From CAVYVZ01 sp963772065 (lineage in GTDB: Bacteria; Acidobacteriota; Vicinamibacteria; Vicinamibacterales; UBA2999), in contig CAVYVZ010000004.1 in NCBI GenBank assembly GCA_963772065.1, forward strand, positions 434,001 to 498,000: a DNA stretch of 64,000 nt, written 5' to 3'. Numbering within the stretch: the stretch's first letter is position 1; each line of letters opens with the position of its first letter. Position numbers and translations under genes: made by a program. Under the pieces are notes generated by a model, which did not search any database, had not been told where the DNA came from, and worked only from the letters and a program-made list of their open reading frames with translations. Of the stretch, positions 37,032 to 46,306 are shown one piece after another.

Positions 37032-37808
37032 GTGTTTGGCGAGCTCATCGAGTATCGACACCTGCTGATGATGCTCGCGTGGCGGGACATCCGCATCCGG
37101 TACAAACAGACGGTGATGGGATTCCTGTGGGCGCTGCTGATGCCCGCGCTGATCGTCGCCGCCGGGATCCTCGTCAGAAAAGTGTTCGCCGTCGCGCAGG
37201 GCGCTCAGCTCGATGCCACAACGAGCGCCTCGGTCGCCGTGCGGGCCTTGCCGTGGGCGTTCCTCGTGAGCTCGATCCGCTTCGCCACGGTCAGCCTCAC
37301 CGGCAACTCGACGCTCGTCACCAAGGTCTACTTCCCGCGGGAGGTGCTTCCGCTGGCAGCGGTCCTGGCGAACCTGTTTGACCTTGTCGTCGCGGCCGCG
37401 GTGCTCGCGGTGGTGCTTGCGGCGTTGGGGATCACACCCTCCGTGCATCTGGTCTGGGTGCCCGTGCTCCTCGCGCTGCTCGTGCTCATGGCCGCGGCGG
37501 CGGGCATGCTGCTCGCCTGCGCGAATCTATTCTTCCGCGACGTCAAATACCTCGTCGAGGTCGTCCTCACGTTCGGGATTTTCTTCACGCCCGTGCTCTA
37601 CGATGCCCGGATGATGGGCGACTGGGCGCCTCTGCTCGTCGCGAATCCGGTCGGAGCGGTGCTCGAGGGGCTGAACGACGCCGTCGTGCTCCACACCAGC
37701 CCAAACCCGGTGCTGCTGGCGTACGCAGCCATGTGGGCGGTGCCCGGCTTCCTGCTCGCGGCGGCGGCCTTCCACCGCGCCGAGCCGCTGTTCGCCGAGC
37801 GCGTGTAG
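37032..37808 (+). CDS. ABC polysaccharide exporter permease (Wzm-like)
   Basis: 258 residues with six membrane helices. It begins VFGELIEYRHLLMMLAWRDIRIRYKQTVMGFLW, a typical ABC-2 opening with the amphipathic RDIRIRYKQ stretch. The start is GTG 37032, nine bases after the dehydrogenase stop. It exports a lipid-linked polymer with the ATPase encoded next. Confidence 0.9.
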   Translation: MFGELIEYRHLLMMLAWRDIRIRYKQTVMGFLWALLMPALIVAAGILVRKVFAVAQGAQLDATTSASVAVRALPWAFLVSSIRFATVSLTGNSTLVTKVYFPREVLPLAAVLANLFDLVVAAAVLAVVLAALGITPSVHLVWVPVLLALLVLMAAAAGMLLACANLFFRDVKYLVEVVLTFGIFFTPVLYDARMMGDWAPLLVANPVGAVLEGLNDAVVLHTSPNPVLLAYAAMWAVPGFLLAAAAFHRAEPLFAERV

Positions 37809-37817
37809 CACGGGGCC

Positions 37818-39023
37818 ATGCCGACCGCAATCGAGGTCGACGGCGTCTGCAAGAAGTTTCTGCGAGGGGAACGCGTCGACTCGCTCCGCGATCTGCTGCC
37901 GACGATCGCTCGCGGCCTGCTGTCCAGGGATGGCCATGCGGCGGCGCGCGACGACGAATTCTGGGCCCTGCGGGACGTCTCTTTCAGCGTGGTACCGGGA
38001 GAAGCGCTCGGCATCGTCGGCCCGAATGGCGCGGGCAAGTCGACGATGCTGCGCCTGCTGACACGGATTCTGCGTCCGACCTCCGGATCGGTGAAGGTGC
38101 GGGGACGGGTCGGTGCGCTGATCGAGATCGCGGCGGCCTTTCATCCGGATCTCACCGGCCGCGAAAATATCTTTCTCCAGGGCGCCATTCTCGGCATGCG
38201 ACGCGCGGAGGTGGCGCGCAAGCTCGATGCGATCGTCGACTTCGCCGGCGTCAGCGAGTTCATCGATACGCCGGTGAAGCGATACTCATCGGGCATGCAT
38301 GCCCGGTTGGGGTTCTCGGTGGCCGCGCACCTCGATCCCGACGTGCTCCTCATCGACGAAGTCCTCAGCGTGGGCGACATGGCCTTTCAGCAGAAATGCG
38401 TCGAGCGGATGAAGGAGTTCAAGCGTCAGGGCGTGGCCATCACGTTCGTGTCCCACAATCTGCAGGCGGTCGCGGGGCTGTGCGAACGCGCCCTGTATCT
38501 CCACAACGAGATGCGTGCCTGCGGCCCGGCGCACGAGGTCATCAAGAGATATGTCAGCGCGACGTACGAGCGCGGAGCGTCGGATGCGGTTGGCGGCGCC
38601 GCGGTCGTCCGCGCGGAGCTCGTCGACGCCGATGGGGTATCCGTGCGGACGGCCGCGCCGCATGCGCTGTTGAAACTCCGCGTCACGTTCAGCGCCGCTG
38701 CGGCCGTGGAGGACCTCACCTTTGGCTTCCTGGTACACCGATCGACCGACAACCTGCTCGTCTACGACGCCAACGTTCCCGGCAACGAGATCGCGGTGCC
38801 CTCGCTCGGGCCACGCGAGCACATCACGGTGGATTTCTGTTTCCGCGCTCACGTGAGCCGCGGGCAGTACCATCTGGAGTGTCACCTGCTGCACAACCCG
38901 ACACGCCGCTTCCTGACACGCCTGCGTCCGGCCGCACTCCTGACGATCGACGAGGATCGCAGCTATGCCGGCGTCGTCGACCTCGAGCTCGAGGCGGTCG
39001 TCGTCGAACGGACTGAAACCTGA
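37818..39023 (+). CDS. ABC polysaccharide exporter ATPase with C-terminal carbohydrate-binding domain (Wzt-like)
   Basis: 401 residues. Walker A GPNGAGKST (68-76), signature YSSGMHARLGFSVAAHL and Walker B VLLIDEVLSVGD. The C-terminal ~150 residues form a beta-sandwich-like extension (VRAELVDADGVSVRTAAPHA, YDANVPGNEIAVPS). Such an extension in Wzt recognises the polymer end and licenses export. Confidence 0.92.
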   Translation: MPTAIEVDGVCKKFLRGERVDSLRDLLPTIARGLLSRDGHAAARDDEFWALRDVSFSVVPGEALGIVGPNGAGKSTMLRLLTRILRPTSGSVKVRGRVGALIEIAAAFHPDLTGRENIFLQGAILGMRRAEVARKLDAIVDFAGVSEFIDTPVKRYSSGMHARLGFSVAAHLDPDVLLIDEVLSVGDMAFQQKCVERMKEFKRQGVAITFVSHNLQAVAGLCERALYLHNEMRACGPAHEVIKRYVSATYERGASDAVGGAAVVRAELVDADGVSVRTAAPHALLKLRVTFSAAAAVEDLTFGFLVHRSTDNLLVYDANVPGNEIAVPSLGPREHITVDFCFRAHVSRGQYHLECHLLHNPTRRFLTRLRPAALLTIDEDRSYAGVVDLELEAVVVERTET

Positions 39024-39024
39024 C

Positions 39025-39945
39025 GTGACAAGCGTCGTCATCGCGACCCGCAATCGCGCGCGCAGCCTCCGTCGTACGCTGGAGAGCCTGCGGCTCATGA
39101 GCCCGCCGGACGATGCATGGGAGATCGTCGTCGTCGACAACGCCTCGACCGACGACACGCGCGAGGCAGTCGGCGCCTACGAGTCCGCGATGCCGGGTGT
39201 TGTCCGCTACACGCGCGAGGAGCGGCGCGGAAAATCCTTTGCCGTGAACGCGGGGATCAGCGAGGCCCGTGGCGAGCTGCTTCTTTTTACCGACGACGAT
39301 GTCATCGTCGACGCGGGATGGTGCCGCGCGCTGACTGCGGCGTTGCAGCGGACCGTGTCAATCGGCGCCGGCGGGCGCATTCTCGCCGAATGGGCAGCGC
39401 CGCTGCCCGCCTGGCTGGAGCCGCACGGCCCGGATCGTCTGATGAATGTCGTGGCCTTCGACGCGGGCGACGCGCCAGGCGAACTGCGGACGCCGCCATT
39501 CGGCCCCAACATGGCGTTCAGGCGTGACGCCTTTGAACGGTACGGCCCGTTCCGTACCGACCTTGGACCGGGCGACGGCCGCTATCTGCCTGGACAGGAC
39601 ACGGAATTCGGCCGCCGCCTGCTCGCGGCCGGCGAACGACTCGAGTGGGTGCCGGGCGCTGTCGTGCGCCACGAGCTGCAGCCAGACAAGATGCGCAAGC
39701 GGTACGTGGCATCCTGGTACTTCGGATACGGGCGGATGGCCGTGCGCACCGGCGCATCCACGCCAGCCGCGCGCCATTGGTTCGGCGTGCCGCGGTATCT
39801 CTTTCGAAGCCTCGCGCTCTGCCTGGGACGCTGGGCGGCGGGTCGCACGCCGGCGCGGCGCGTCCGTCACATGGCCGAGGCGTGCCGGCATGCCGGGGCC
39901 ATCGCGGAAGCGTTCGCGATAGGCCGTCGTCGGGGCGCGGCATGA
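39025..39945 (+). CDS. Family 2 glycosyltransferase
   Basis: 306 residues from GTG 39025, one base after the ATPase stop. GT-A motifs: VTSVVIATRNRARSLRRTLE, VVDNASTDDTREAVGAYE and a DxD, TDDDVIVDAGW. A later conserved stretch is DGRYLPGQDTEFGRRLL. It elongates the polymer exported by the ABC system. Confidence 0.9.
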   Translation: MTSVVIATRNRARSLRRTLESLRLMSPPDDAWEIVVVDNASTDDTREAVGAYESAMPGVVRYTREERRGKSFAVNAGISEARGELLLFTDDDVIVDAGWCRALTAALQRTVSIGAGGRILAEWAAPLPAWLEPHGPDRLMNVVAFDAGDAPGELRTPPFGPNMAFRRDAFERYGPFRTDLGPGDGRYLPGQDTEFGRRLLAAGERLEWVPGAVVRHELQPDKMRKRYVASWYFGYGRMAVRTGASTPAARHWFGVPRYLFRSLALCLGRWAAGRTPARRVRHMAEACRHAGAIAEAFAIGRRRGAA

Positions 39946-41126
39946 GCCGGATCCCCAGCGCGCCGGAGGTCGGCATTCTCGCCCTGGTGCCAGACAGCTT
40001 CGACGAACCGTGGCAGTCGCGACATCAGATTCTCACGCGGCTGTCGTCGTACTTTCAGGTGGTCTGGGTGGAGCCGACGCCGCACTGGCGAGATGTGCGG
40101 CGGCGGCCGCAGCGCAGCCCTGCTCGCTCGGATCTCGATGGCGGCGCCTTCACGATTTACAACCCGCCACCGTGGCTCTCGCATCTGCACAGGCCAGCTG
40201 CGCTGGCGCGACGGCTCGAGCGCGTTCGGCTCGGTCAGGCGCGGCAGCTGCTCGTGGAACGTGGCTGCCGGACGATCGTGCTCTCCCTCTGGCGACCGTC
40301 TTTCGATGAAGCCAGGGGACTCGTCGCGCACGATCTCGCCGCCTACCACATCGACGATGACTACACCTTTTCGATGACGGATGATGCTCCGCCGGATCTG
40401 CGAGAAGCTGCGCTCATCGAGTCGGTCGACGTGGTGTCAGTGCACTCTCACGGTCTCATGCGGCGGAAGGGACGCATCAACCCGAGAACTCTCTTTCTAC
40501 CGAACGGAGTCGACTACGCCGCGTACGCCACGACGCGCCCGGAACCGGCGGACCTCGCGGCGATTCCGCACCCGCGGGTCGGATATACCGGGTTCCTGAA
40601 GCCTCAGCTCGATTGGGATCTCTTGCGTGAACTGATTTCGGCCCACGCGGAATGGCAGTTCGTCTTCGTGGGGCCTTCCCGCTCCGACGCCGGCGTGGAT
40701 GCCATGGTGCAGGCGCTCGAGCGCAGGCCGAACGCCCACTTTCTCGGTGTGAAGGCCGTCGACGAGCTTGCCGCGTACCCACAGCACTTCGACGCGTGCG
40801 TCATGCCGTATCGGAAGACTCCTTACGCAGACTGCATCTACCCGCTGAAACTGCACGAGTATCTCGCCGCTGGCTCACCGGTCATCGGCACCCCGATCGA
40901 GACGCTGAAGGCATTCACGGATGTCGTGGCGCTCGCGGCAAGCCGCGAGGAATGGTCTGCCGCCATCGCGGCTGCGCTCGGGGAAGGAGCGCGCTCAGAC
41001 CGCTGCCGCGCGGCGCGTCAGGCCGTGGCACGAGGCCGCGACTGGCACGCCATCGCCGGTCACATGGCGGCTCTCATCTGCGGCGGCGAAGCCGGTTTCG
41101 TGCCCGCTGCTCCACTCACTCGTTGA
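39942..41126 (+). CDS. Glycosyltransferase, GT-B fold (family 1/4-like)
   Basis: 394 residues. The GT-B C-terminal half shows RVGYTGFLKPQLDWDLLREL, a glycosyltransferase-1 type sequence (HFLGVKAVDELAAYPQHFDA) and the donor-binding YPLKLHEYLAAGSPVIGTP. The N-terminal domain is VGILALVPDSFDEPWQSRHQ. Its ATG overlaps the preceding stop. The end overlaps the convergent SGNH gene by 67 bases. Confidence 0.87.
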   Translation: MSRIPSAPEVGILALVPDSFDEPWQSRHQILTRLSSYFQVVWVEPTPHWRDVRRRPQRSPARSDLDGGAFTIYNPPPWLSHLHRPAALARRLERVRLGQARQLLVERGCRTIVLSLWRPSFDEARGLVAHDLAAYHIDDDYTFSMTDDAPPDLREAALIESVDVVSVHSHGLMRRKGRINPRTLFLPNGVDYAAYATTRPEPADLAAIPHPRVGYTGFLKPQLDWDLLRELISAHAEWQFVFVGPSRSDAGVDAMVQALERRPNAHFLGVKAVDELAAYPQHFDACVMPYRKTPYADCIYPLKLHEYLAAGSPVIGTPIETLKAFTDVVALAASREEWSAAIAAALGEGARSDRCRAARQAVARGRDWHAIAGHMAALICGGEAGFVPAAPLTR

Positions 41127-42202
41127 GGCGCCTCGCGTTCTGGCAGGATCTCGCGAATCCCGTCGGCCAGCTTGCGGCTGAACTCGATGCGACCTTTCTG
41201 ATTGAGGTGGGGAAGGTCTACCAGGCCCGCGTCGTCCACCGCCTGCCGAAAATCGAGCACTGGCGGGGTCTCGGCCGCAAATCTCTCCCGCAGGTGCCGC
41301 TGCATGACGTCCAGCGCCTGCGTCGGGATTCGCTCGCTGAGCCGCGAATGCTCCGGGAGCAGCACCAGCACCACCTTGGTGTGCTGGCGACGGAACTGCT
41401 CGATGATGTTCAGCAGGATCGTGATGTTCTTCTTCGAATTCTGGTAGGTCTCGAGCTCGAACAGGCCGTACTCCGCATAGGCCTTCTCCTGCGCTCGAAG
41501 CGTGGCGTCCGAGAAATGATCCGGCCAGTCGGACCGGACCATTTCACGCCATGGACTCTGCTCGATCGGCTGCGGGAGGCGAACGCCGAAGCGGTCGAAC
41601 AGCCATGCGCGGAGATCAAGCGCGGCGGCCTCCACGGTGACCCGCACATCCTGGCGCCGCGCGTATGACCAGGTGGAGTCCCGCAGCGCGATGGCTGCCT
41701 GGCGCACATTCCCGCGCGATAGATAACCGACCACGCCGAGCGGCTTTGGAAGACCCCGTCCGGGAGGCGCGTTGCCGAGTTGATGCAGACCGAAGCCGAG
41801 GACGGCCACATCCGGGCGCAGATCGCTCGACAAGACAAGGTCAGCGTATTCGCGGATGGCGTCCATTCCGAAGCCCGCGCCTGCGACACCGAGGAACCGC
41901 CATTCCTCCCCCACCACCTTCGACAGCACGCTCAGATCGATGGCTTCGCGCATGTTCGAGATGCCGACCAGGGTCGCGAGGCGCTGATGCGATGGAATCC
42001 GCCCGGTTCGGTACTCTTCGGCGGCCTGCGTCACCCGGGAGCGGCTCTCCTCGAGGAATCCGGTACCGGTCACCGTCTTCGGCAGCCAGGCCAGTGCCGG
42101 CGTCGCGTTCAATGCCGTCAATGCGACGTTCACCGCCACGCCGACCACGATCATCCAGCCAGCCACGTCGCAGAACGGTTTCAGCCGCGCAACCTTGAAC
42201 AT
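41060..42202 (-). CDS. SGNH/DltD-like membrane-anchored protein
   Basis: 380 residues from ATG 42202. One N-terminal membrane helix (CDVAGWMIVVGVAVNVALTA), then an extracytoplasmic domain. Candidate SGNH blocks: a Ser in LVGISNMREAIDLSVL, a glycine block FLGVAGAGFGMDAI, PDVAVLGFGLHQLG and the C-terminal D..H in GLVDLPHLNQKGR. DltD and AlgJ-type proteins have this shape. With MBOAT, carrier and FkbH it probably completes an acyl- or glyceryl-transfer system acting outside the membrane. The frame is open upstream, over the intergenic gap. Confidence 0.7.
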   Translation of the reverse strand: MFKVARLKPFCDVAGWMIVVGVAVNVALTALNATPALAWLPKTVTGTGFLEESRSRVTQAAEEYRTGRIPSHQRLATLVGISNMREAIDLSVLSKVVGEEWRFLGVAGAGFGMDAIREYADLVLSSDLRPDVAVLGFGLHQLGNAPPGRGLPKPLGVVGYLSRGNVRQAAIALRDSTWSYARRQDVRVTVEAAALDLRAWLFDRFGVRLPQPIEQSPWREMVRSDWPDHFSDATLRAQEKAYAEYGLFELETYQNSKKNITILLNIIEQFRRQHTKVVLVLLPEHSRLSERIPTQALDVMQRHLRERFAAETPPVLDFRQAVDDAGLVDLPHLNQKGRIEFSRKLADGIREILPEREAPQRVSGAAGTKPASPPQMRAAM

Positions 42203-42376
42203 GCGGTGTCCTAGAATTGCTGATAGAAGAACGGGCTGACCTGGTTCGAGAACCAGTAGGCGGCCAGGAGCTGGACGACCACACGCAGGCAGCGAAGATA
42301 GAAGATTGCCGGCCGCATGCCGGCGACCGGACACCACCACGTCACCATCGCGCCGGACCTCTCCACGTCCTTCACG

Positions 42377-43519
42377 TCACGCCCGTACGAGCGCAATCAA
42401 CGCGATGGCCTGGACTTCGAAGGTCATCACGATGCCTGCGGCCCGGAACCAGGGATTCATCAGATATCGTTGAACGCCGGCCCTTCCAAGCCGTGCCTGC
42501 AAGGCGTGTCCGTAGAGACGCGCAACGACCAGGCCCGCCGCCTGCACGGCGCCCCAGATCAGAAACCCGAGACCGAGCCCGTGCCACAAGCCACACAATA
42601 CGAATGCGATCGCCGTCGCCGCCAGGGCGGACAACAGCGGCGAGCGGCCATCATTCCGGCGCATCATGAAAAGCTGAAGAGGAATGAAGACGTTGCGCCG
42701 GATGAACAGCGACAGCGAGATGTGCCATCGCTCCCAGAAATCGATGAGGTTCCGCGCGAGCAGCGGCCGATTGAAATTCTCCGGCGTCGCCACACCCATC
42801 AGAACCCCGATGCCGGCCGCAATGTCGCTGTACGCGCTGAAGTCCAAGAACAGCCAGATGAAGGTGACCTGGACCTCCAGGAAAAAATAGGCGCCGTGCG
42901 ATTGGAGGTTCGTGAGGAACACCGTCTGGAGCAGCTGGGCGAGGACGAATTTCTTGAACAGACCAGAGGCGATGCGCTCGAACCCGACCAGCACATCGCG
43001 ACCCGTTGGCTCGAACTCGTCGTTCGCGTGCGCGACAAAGTCGTCGTATGCCTGGATCGGCCCCGCCGCCAGCATGTGAAATGGCAGCAGGTAGTTGATC
43101 GTCGCGACGATGCCGGGAGCCGGATGTCGCTCCTCGAACACTGCCCGAAGCACTTCGATGATTCGGAGGGCCACATATGAATAGCCGACCAACGCGAGAA
43201 CACGCGCGACGCCGCTCACTCCGAGGTTGCTGGACACCGCGGGCAGTTTGTGCACGACGAATGTCGCCAATACCACCACGCAGAGCAGGGCGCTGAAAAA
43301 GAGCCGGTACCTCCGCCGCGCGACGAGTTGCAGAACGCAGTACGTCGCCAGAATCGCGCCCGCCAGGCCGATCGCCTGCCACTGGAGGAGCAGAACGAGG
43401 AACGTGGCGTTGACACACGCGAGGATGAACTTTCGCGCTTCGAGCGACCGTATGGGCACCAGCAGCAGGACCGCAGCTGCGCACACGAACCAGAAGGTGA
43501 ACGTATTCAGCTCGATCAC
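42377..43519 (-). CDS. MBOAT-family O-acyltransferase (DltB/AlgI-like)
   Basis: 380 residues with about ten membrane helices. The signature region is NRPLLARNLIDFWERWHISL, and the catalytic His lies in GLWHGLGLGFLIWG. MBOAT proteins such as DltB and AlgI move an acyl group across the membrane onto a polymer. Here the donor is probably the carrier protein encoded in the same operon. Confidence 0.88.
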   Translation of the reverse strand: MIELNTFTFWFVCAAAVLLLVPIRSLEARKFILACVNATFLVLLLQWQAIGLAGAILATYCVLQLVARRRYRLFFSALLCVVVLATFVVHKLPAVSSNLGVSGVARVLALVGYSYVALRIIEVLRAVFEERHPAPGIVATINYLLPFHMLAAGPIQAYDDFVAHANDEFEPTGRDVLVGFERIASGLFKKFVLAQLLQTVFLTNLQSHGAYFFLEVQVTFIWLFLDFSAYSDIAAGIGVLMGVATPENFNRPLLARNLIDFWERWHISLSLFIRRNVFIPLQLFMMRRNDGRSPLLSALAATAIAFVLCGLWHGLGLGFLIWGAVQAAGLVVARLYGHALQARLGRAGVQRYLMNPWFRAAGIVMTFEVQAIALIALVRA

Positions 43520-43522
43520 CGC

Positions 43523-45388
43523 CTACACCGCCTGAACCACGCTGTCGGATGACTGCACGAACGTCTTCAACGCCGCCGCCTGAGTCATGTCGAGGTGGTA
43601 CTCGACGCCGCTGTCGGTTGTGCCGCGCCGCGTGAATCCCATCCGCTCGTACAGGTCTTTCACCAAGGCGTTCTTTGACGAGGGCTGGTACACACCCACA
43701 AGACGCTCGACGCCTGATCGCCGTGCGCGATCGATGAGCACATTGAAGAAGAACTCCTCCACTGTGCGGCTGATCACGCGGCAACTCATGAGCCACGTAT
43801 CGATGAGGAGCGTCCCGCGCTCTCTACTCGGGTCCGCCACAGCGATCAGCACCGATACGAGGCCGTAGTCACCGAAGCGATCGACGAGCCGAAACGTGAG
43901 GCCGATCGTGTCGGGCGCACCGAGCATCTGCCTGACCGCGGCAGGCCCGTGACGCCTGGTTGTCAGGTTGAACTGGTTCGTCTTGCCAATCAGCTGCACC
44001 ACGCGGTCCATGTCGGCGTCGTCAATGGGGCGGACGTCCGCGATCATGTCGAGCGAGGTCAGGTACGAGTCCAACGATTCGAATGTCGTTTCGAGATCTC
44101 GGCGCCGCCGCTCCGTCCGATACTGCTCGGCGCGGATCCGATCCTCGTCTGTCAAATCGACCGCTTCGAACCACAGGCCCGCGTCGAGAGCCTGGATGTA
44201 CTCGGCTGGATCCTCGGGAAGATCCACGACGGACACTTCCGGCAGCGCCTGCCGAATGTGCTCGCGTTCCGCGGGATTGTCGTCGACGAACACGAAGCTG
44301 TCGAGGCCGAGCTGCAGCGTTTGCGCAATGCGGCGGAGCGCCGCCGCTTTCGGCTCCCAGTTCGCCTCGAAGTGCGCGAAGTCGTCCAGCGAGAGAACCA
44401 TGCTGGGATTCTTCTCGAACGGCTCGCGCGCGTCGGCGTCGTTGTTCTTCGAGGAGACGGCGAGGACGACACCTCGCTCGGCCAAGCGCTTGACGTGCGC
44501 CTGGAATGCGCGGAACGCCTCGCCATCGGGGCTCTCGCCGAGTGTGATGCCGAGCGGTCCGGCCTCCCCGACCACGCCGCCCCAGAGCGTGTTGTCGAGG
44601 TCGACCACGAGCACTTTCTTGGGACCTGTCGTCGCCGCCCGAATGCCGCCCCAGACGTGTTCGGCGAAGCGGAGCGCTCCACTTTCGCTGAACGGCTGCT
44701 TGGTCCAATAGTACCGGCGCGGGTCGTAGAATCGTTGACGGCCGACCTCGCCTGAGACCTGCTCGAGGTCGGTGAACATCGCGCCGGCGGGGAGTGACTC
44801 GCGCAACTCCGCGTTCACGGCACGCACGAGCGCCACATCGCCATCGCCCTTCGAGCCGAGCCCGTATCCGTACGGACCAGGGGATATCCAGTCGTAACCC
44901 ACTTGAATGATGCGCGCGGTGAGCTGCTCCTCGACGATCGCCCAGGCCTGACGCCAGAAGGCCACCTCCGCGGCAACGCGGTCAGCGCGCGAGCGCCTTG
45001 GTCGATCGGAGAGCAGGCGCTGATGCCACGGCAGGAGCACAACAACGTCGGGACGCTCGGTCCGCGCTGTCGCTCCGATGAGCTCCTGGAGAACGTTGTC
45101 GTACGCGCCGTCAACGACTTCCACGGCGCGACCATCGCCCCACGCGACTGACGTCAGGGCCGTGCTCACCCATGTGGTCGTACACTGGCCAAGCACCAGC
45201 ACGCGGCCGGAGATCTTCTCACCTGTGGCGGCGAACAGAGTCGGGCAGTACCGTCCGGCCTTGTCCATGCCCTCCGCGTCGAGCTCACGCCGGCGGATCG
45301 CGCCGCGCAGGAGCTGGAGCGCCTCCGCGGCGCGAGATTCCTTCGAGAGTGCCGATATGGTCTTGAAGAACGTTCGCTGATCGATCAC
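43523..45388 (-). CDS. FkbH-like HAD-IIIC/GNAT protein
   Basis: 621 residues from GTG 45388; an earlier start at a GTG inside the carrier gene is possible. The middle part has a HAD domain, KKVLVVDLDNTLWGGVVGE, followed by SSKNNDADA and FVDDNPAEREHIRQ. The C-terminus is a GNAT-like transferase domain (GLTFRLVDRFGDYGLVSVL). FkbH-type proteins take a glyceryl group from 1,3-bisphosphoglycerate, dephosphorylate it and load it on a carrier protein. The carrier is the neighbouring gene. Confidence 0.87.
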   Translation of the reverse strand: MIDQRTFFKTISALSKESRAAEALQLLRGAIRRRELDAEGMDKAGRYCPTLFAATGEKISGRVLVLGQCTTTWVSTALTSVAWGDGRAVEVVDGAYDNVLQELIGATARTERPDVVVLLPWHQRLLSDRPRRSRADRVAAEVAFWRQAWAIVEEQLTARIIQVGYDWISPGPYGYGLGSKGDGDVALVRAVNAELRESLPAGAMFTDLEQVSGEVGRQRFYDPRRYYWTKQPFSESGALRFAEHVWGGIRAATTGPKKVLVVDLDNTLWGGVVGEAGPLGITLGESPDGEAFRAFQAHVKRLAERGVVLAVSSKNNDADAREPFEKNPSMVLSLDDFAHFEANWEPKAAALRRIAQTLQLGLDSFVFVDDNPAEREHIRQALPEVSVVDLPEDPAEYIQALDAGLWFEAVDLTDEDRIRAEQYRTERRRRDLETTFESLDSYLTSLDMIADVRPIDDADMDRVVQLIGKTNQFNLTTRRHGPAAVRQMLGAPDTIGLTFRLVDRFGDYGLVSVLIAVADPSRERGTLLIDTWLMSCRVISRTVEEFFFNVLIDRARRSGVERLVGVYQPSSKNALVKDLYERMGFTRRGTTDSGVEYHLDMTQAAALKTFVQSSDSVVQAV

Positions 45389-45389
45389 A

Positions 45390-45638
45390 TCAGGCCCCTG
45401 CACGGCTGCCTGTCTTGCGGTCAAGCAGATCGATGAGAGCGCCAACATTGGGAAGGCTCGCAACCTCCGAGCTCGAGAATCGGACCCCAAAGGCTTTCTC
45501 GACGGCGAGCATCAACCGGACGTGCATCAGGGAATCCCAGCCAGCGACATCGGCCGCCGTGGTCTGCCTGCTGATACTGAGGTCGCCCTCGTCAAACACA
45601 TCTCGAAATACATCATTTACACGCTGCAGCACATCCAC
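45390..45638 (-). CDS. Acyl/glyceryl carrier protein
   Basis: 82 residues from GTG 45638. Phosphopantetheine site Ser36 in VAGWDSLMHVRLMLAV. It is the first gene of the FkbH-MBOAT-SGNH operon. By comparison with DltC it should receive the group loaded by the FkbH-like protein and deliver it to the MBOAT. Confidence 0.88.
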   Translation of the reverse strand: MDVLQRVNDVFRDVFDEGDLSISRQTTAADVAGWDSLMHVRLMLAVEKAFGVRFSSSEVASLPNVGALIDLLDRKTGSRAGA

Positions 45639-46306
45639 CCTGGACCTCCGGTCCGGCGTTGCTCCGGCCAGCCTTCATTCGCTATGAGCAGGCGAGACAG
45701 AATCGAGGTAGCGTCTTTGATGCCAGACGCCTGGCGAGCCCGCGAAACACGGCCTAAGTCGCTTGGCTTGTGTAGTTTGCGAGGGTTCATCGGTCAGTCG
45801 AGCCTGGGGGCTCTACACCCCGCTCAGACCGGAAAACAGCGCGGCGTGCCTTTCTTGCCTGGCCACAGCAGATAATATTCTGCCGCTGGAGTGACTTCCT
45901 GCGTTGGAAGGCGCGATCAGGCGTGGTTCGTCACAGACCGCGCGTTCGGGACCGTGCGTTGAGTTCCGTTTCAGTCGCGAACGCGGCGAGCGGGTCCTCG
46001 GACATCGTTGTCTTTCGACGGCTTGGATGGAGGACTCTGAGGCGAGGAATGCGAATGACGGCGACGGTCCTGGTCCATGGCGACGGGCGTCGTTTCCGTG
46101 TGATCATGGGCCGCAGCGTCGCGTAACGGCCAGCGAATTCCATCAAGAATGAATTTTCCCAAACGGCGTACCAATCGTCGTACCTGAAAACAGGCGTGTG
46201 CATCGCTGCGAAGTTACGATTTTGGCGAGAAGTCGGCCTGTGGGCAGACCAAAATACGATTGACCAAGAGCGCCTTCACAGATCTGCGCACTGAACCCCT
46301 CCGCTC
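45639..46306. other. Long gene-free region
   Basis: No convincing gene, repeat or RNA was seen. It must hold promoters for both divergent units. A weak sigma-54-like site is at 46223-46237. The short open frame over 45931-46203 on the minus strand has no family-like sequence and is rejected. Confidence 0.6.
46223..46237 (+). promoter_or_regulatory. Weak sigma-54-like site
   Basis: TGGCGAGAAGTCGGC has correct spacing and a good -24, but CGGC in place of TTGC at -12. It lies 69 bases upstream of the epimerase gene. Confidence 0.25.

Noticed and set aside
45760..45785. TGGCTTG...TTTGC in the long gap as a sigma-54 promoter
   Set aside because: Spacing is two bases too long.
45931..46203. A 90-residue minus-strand gene in the long gap
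   Set aside because: No hydrophobic core pattern, motif or ribosome site, and composition like random frames.
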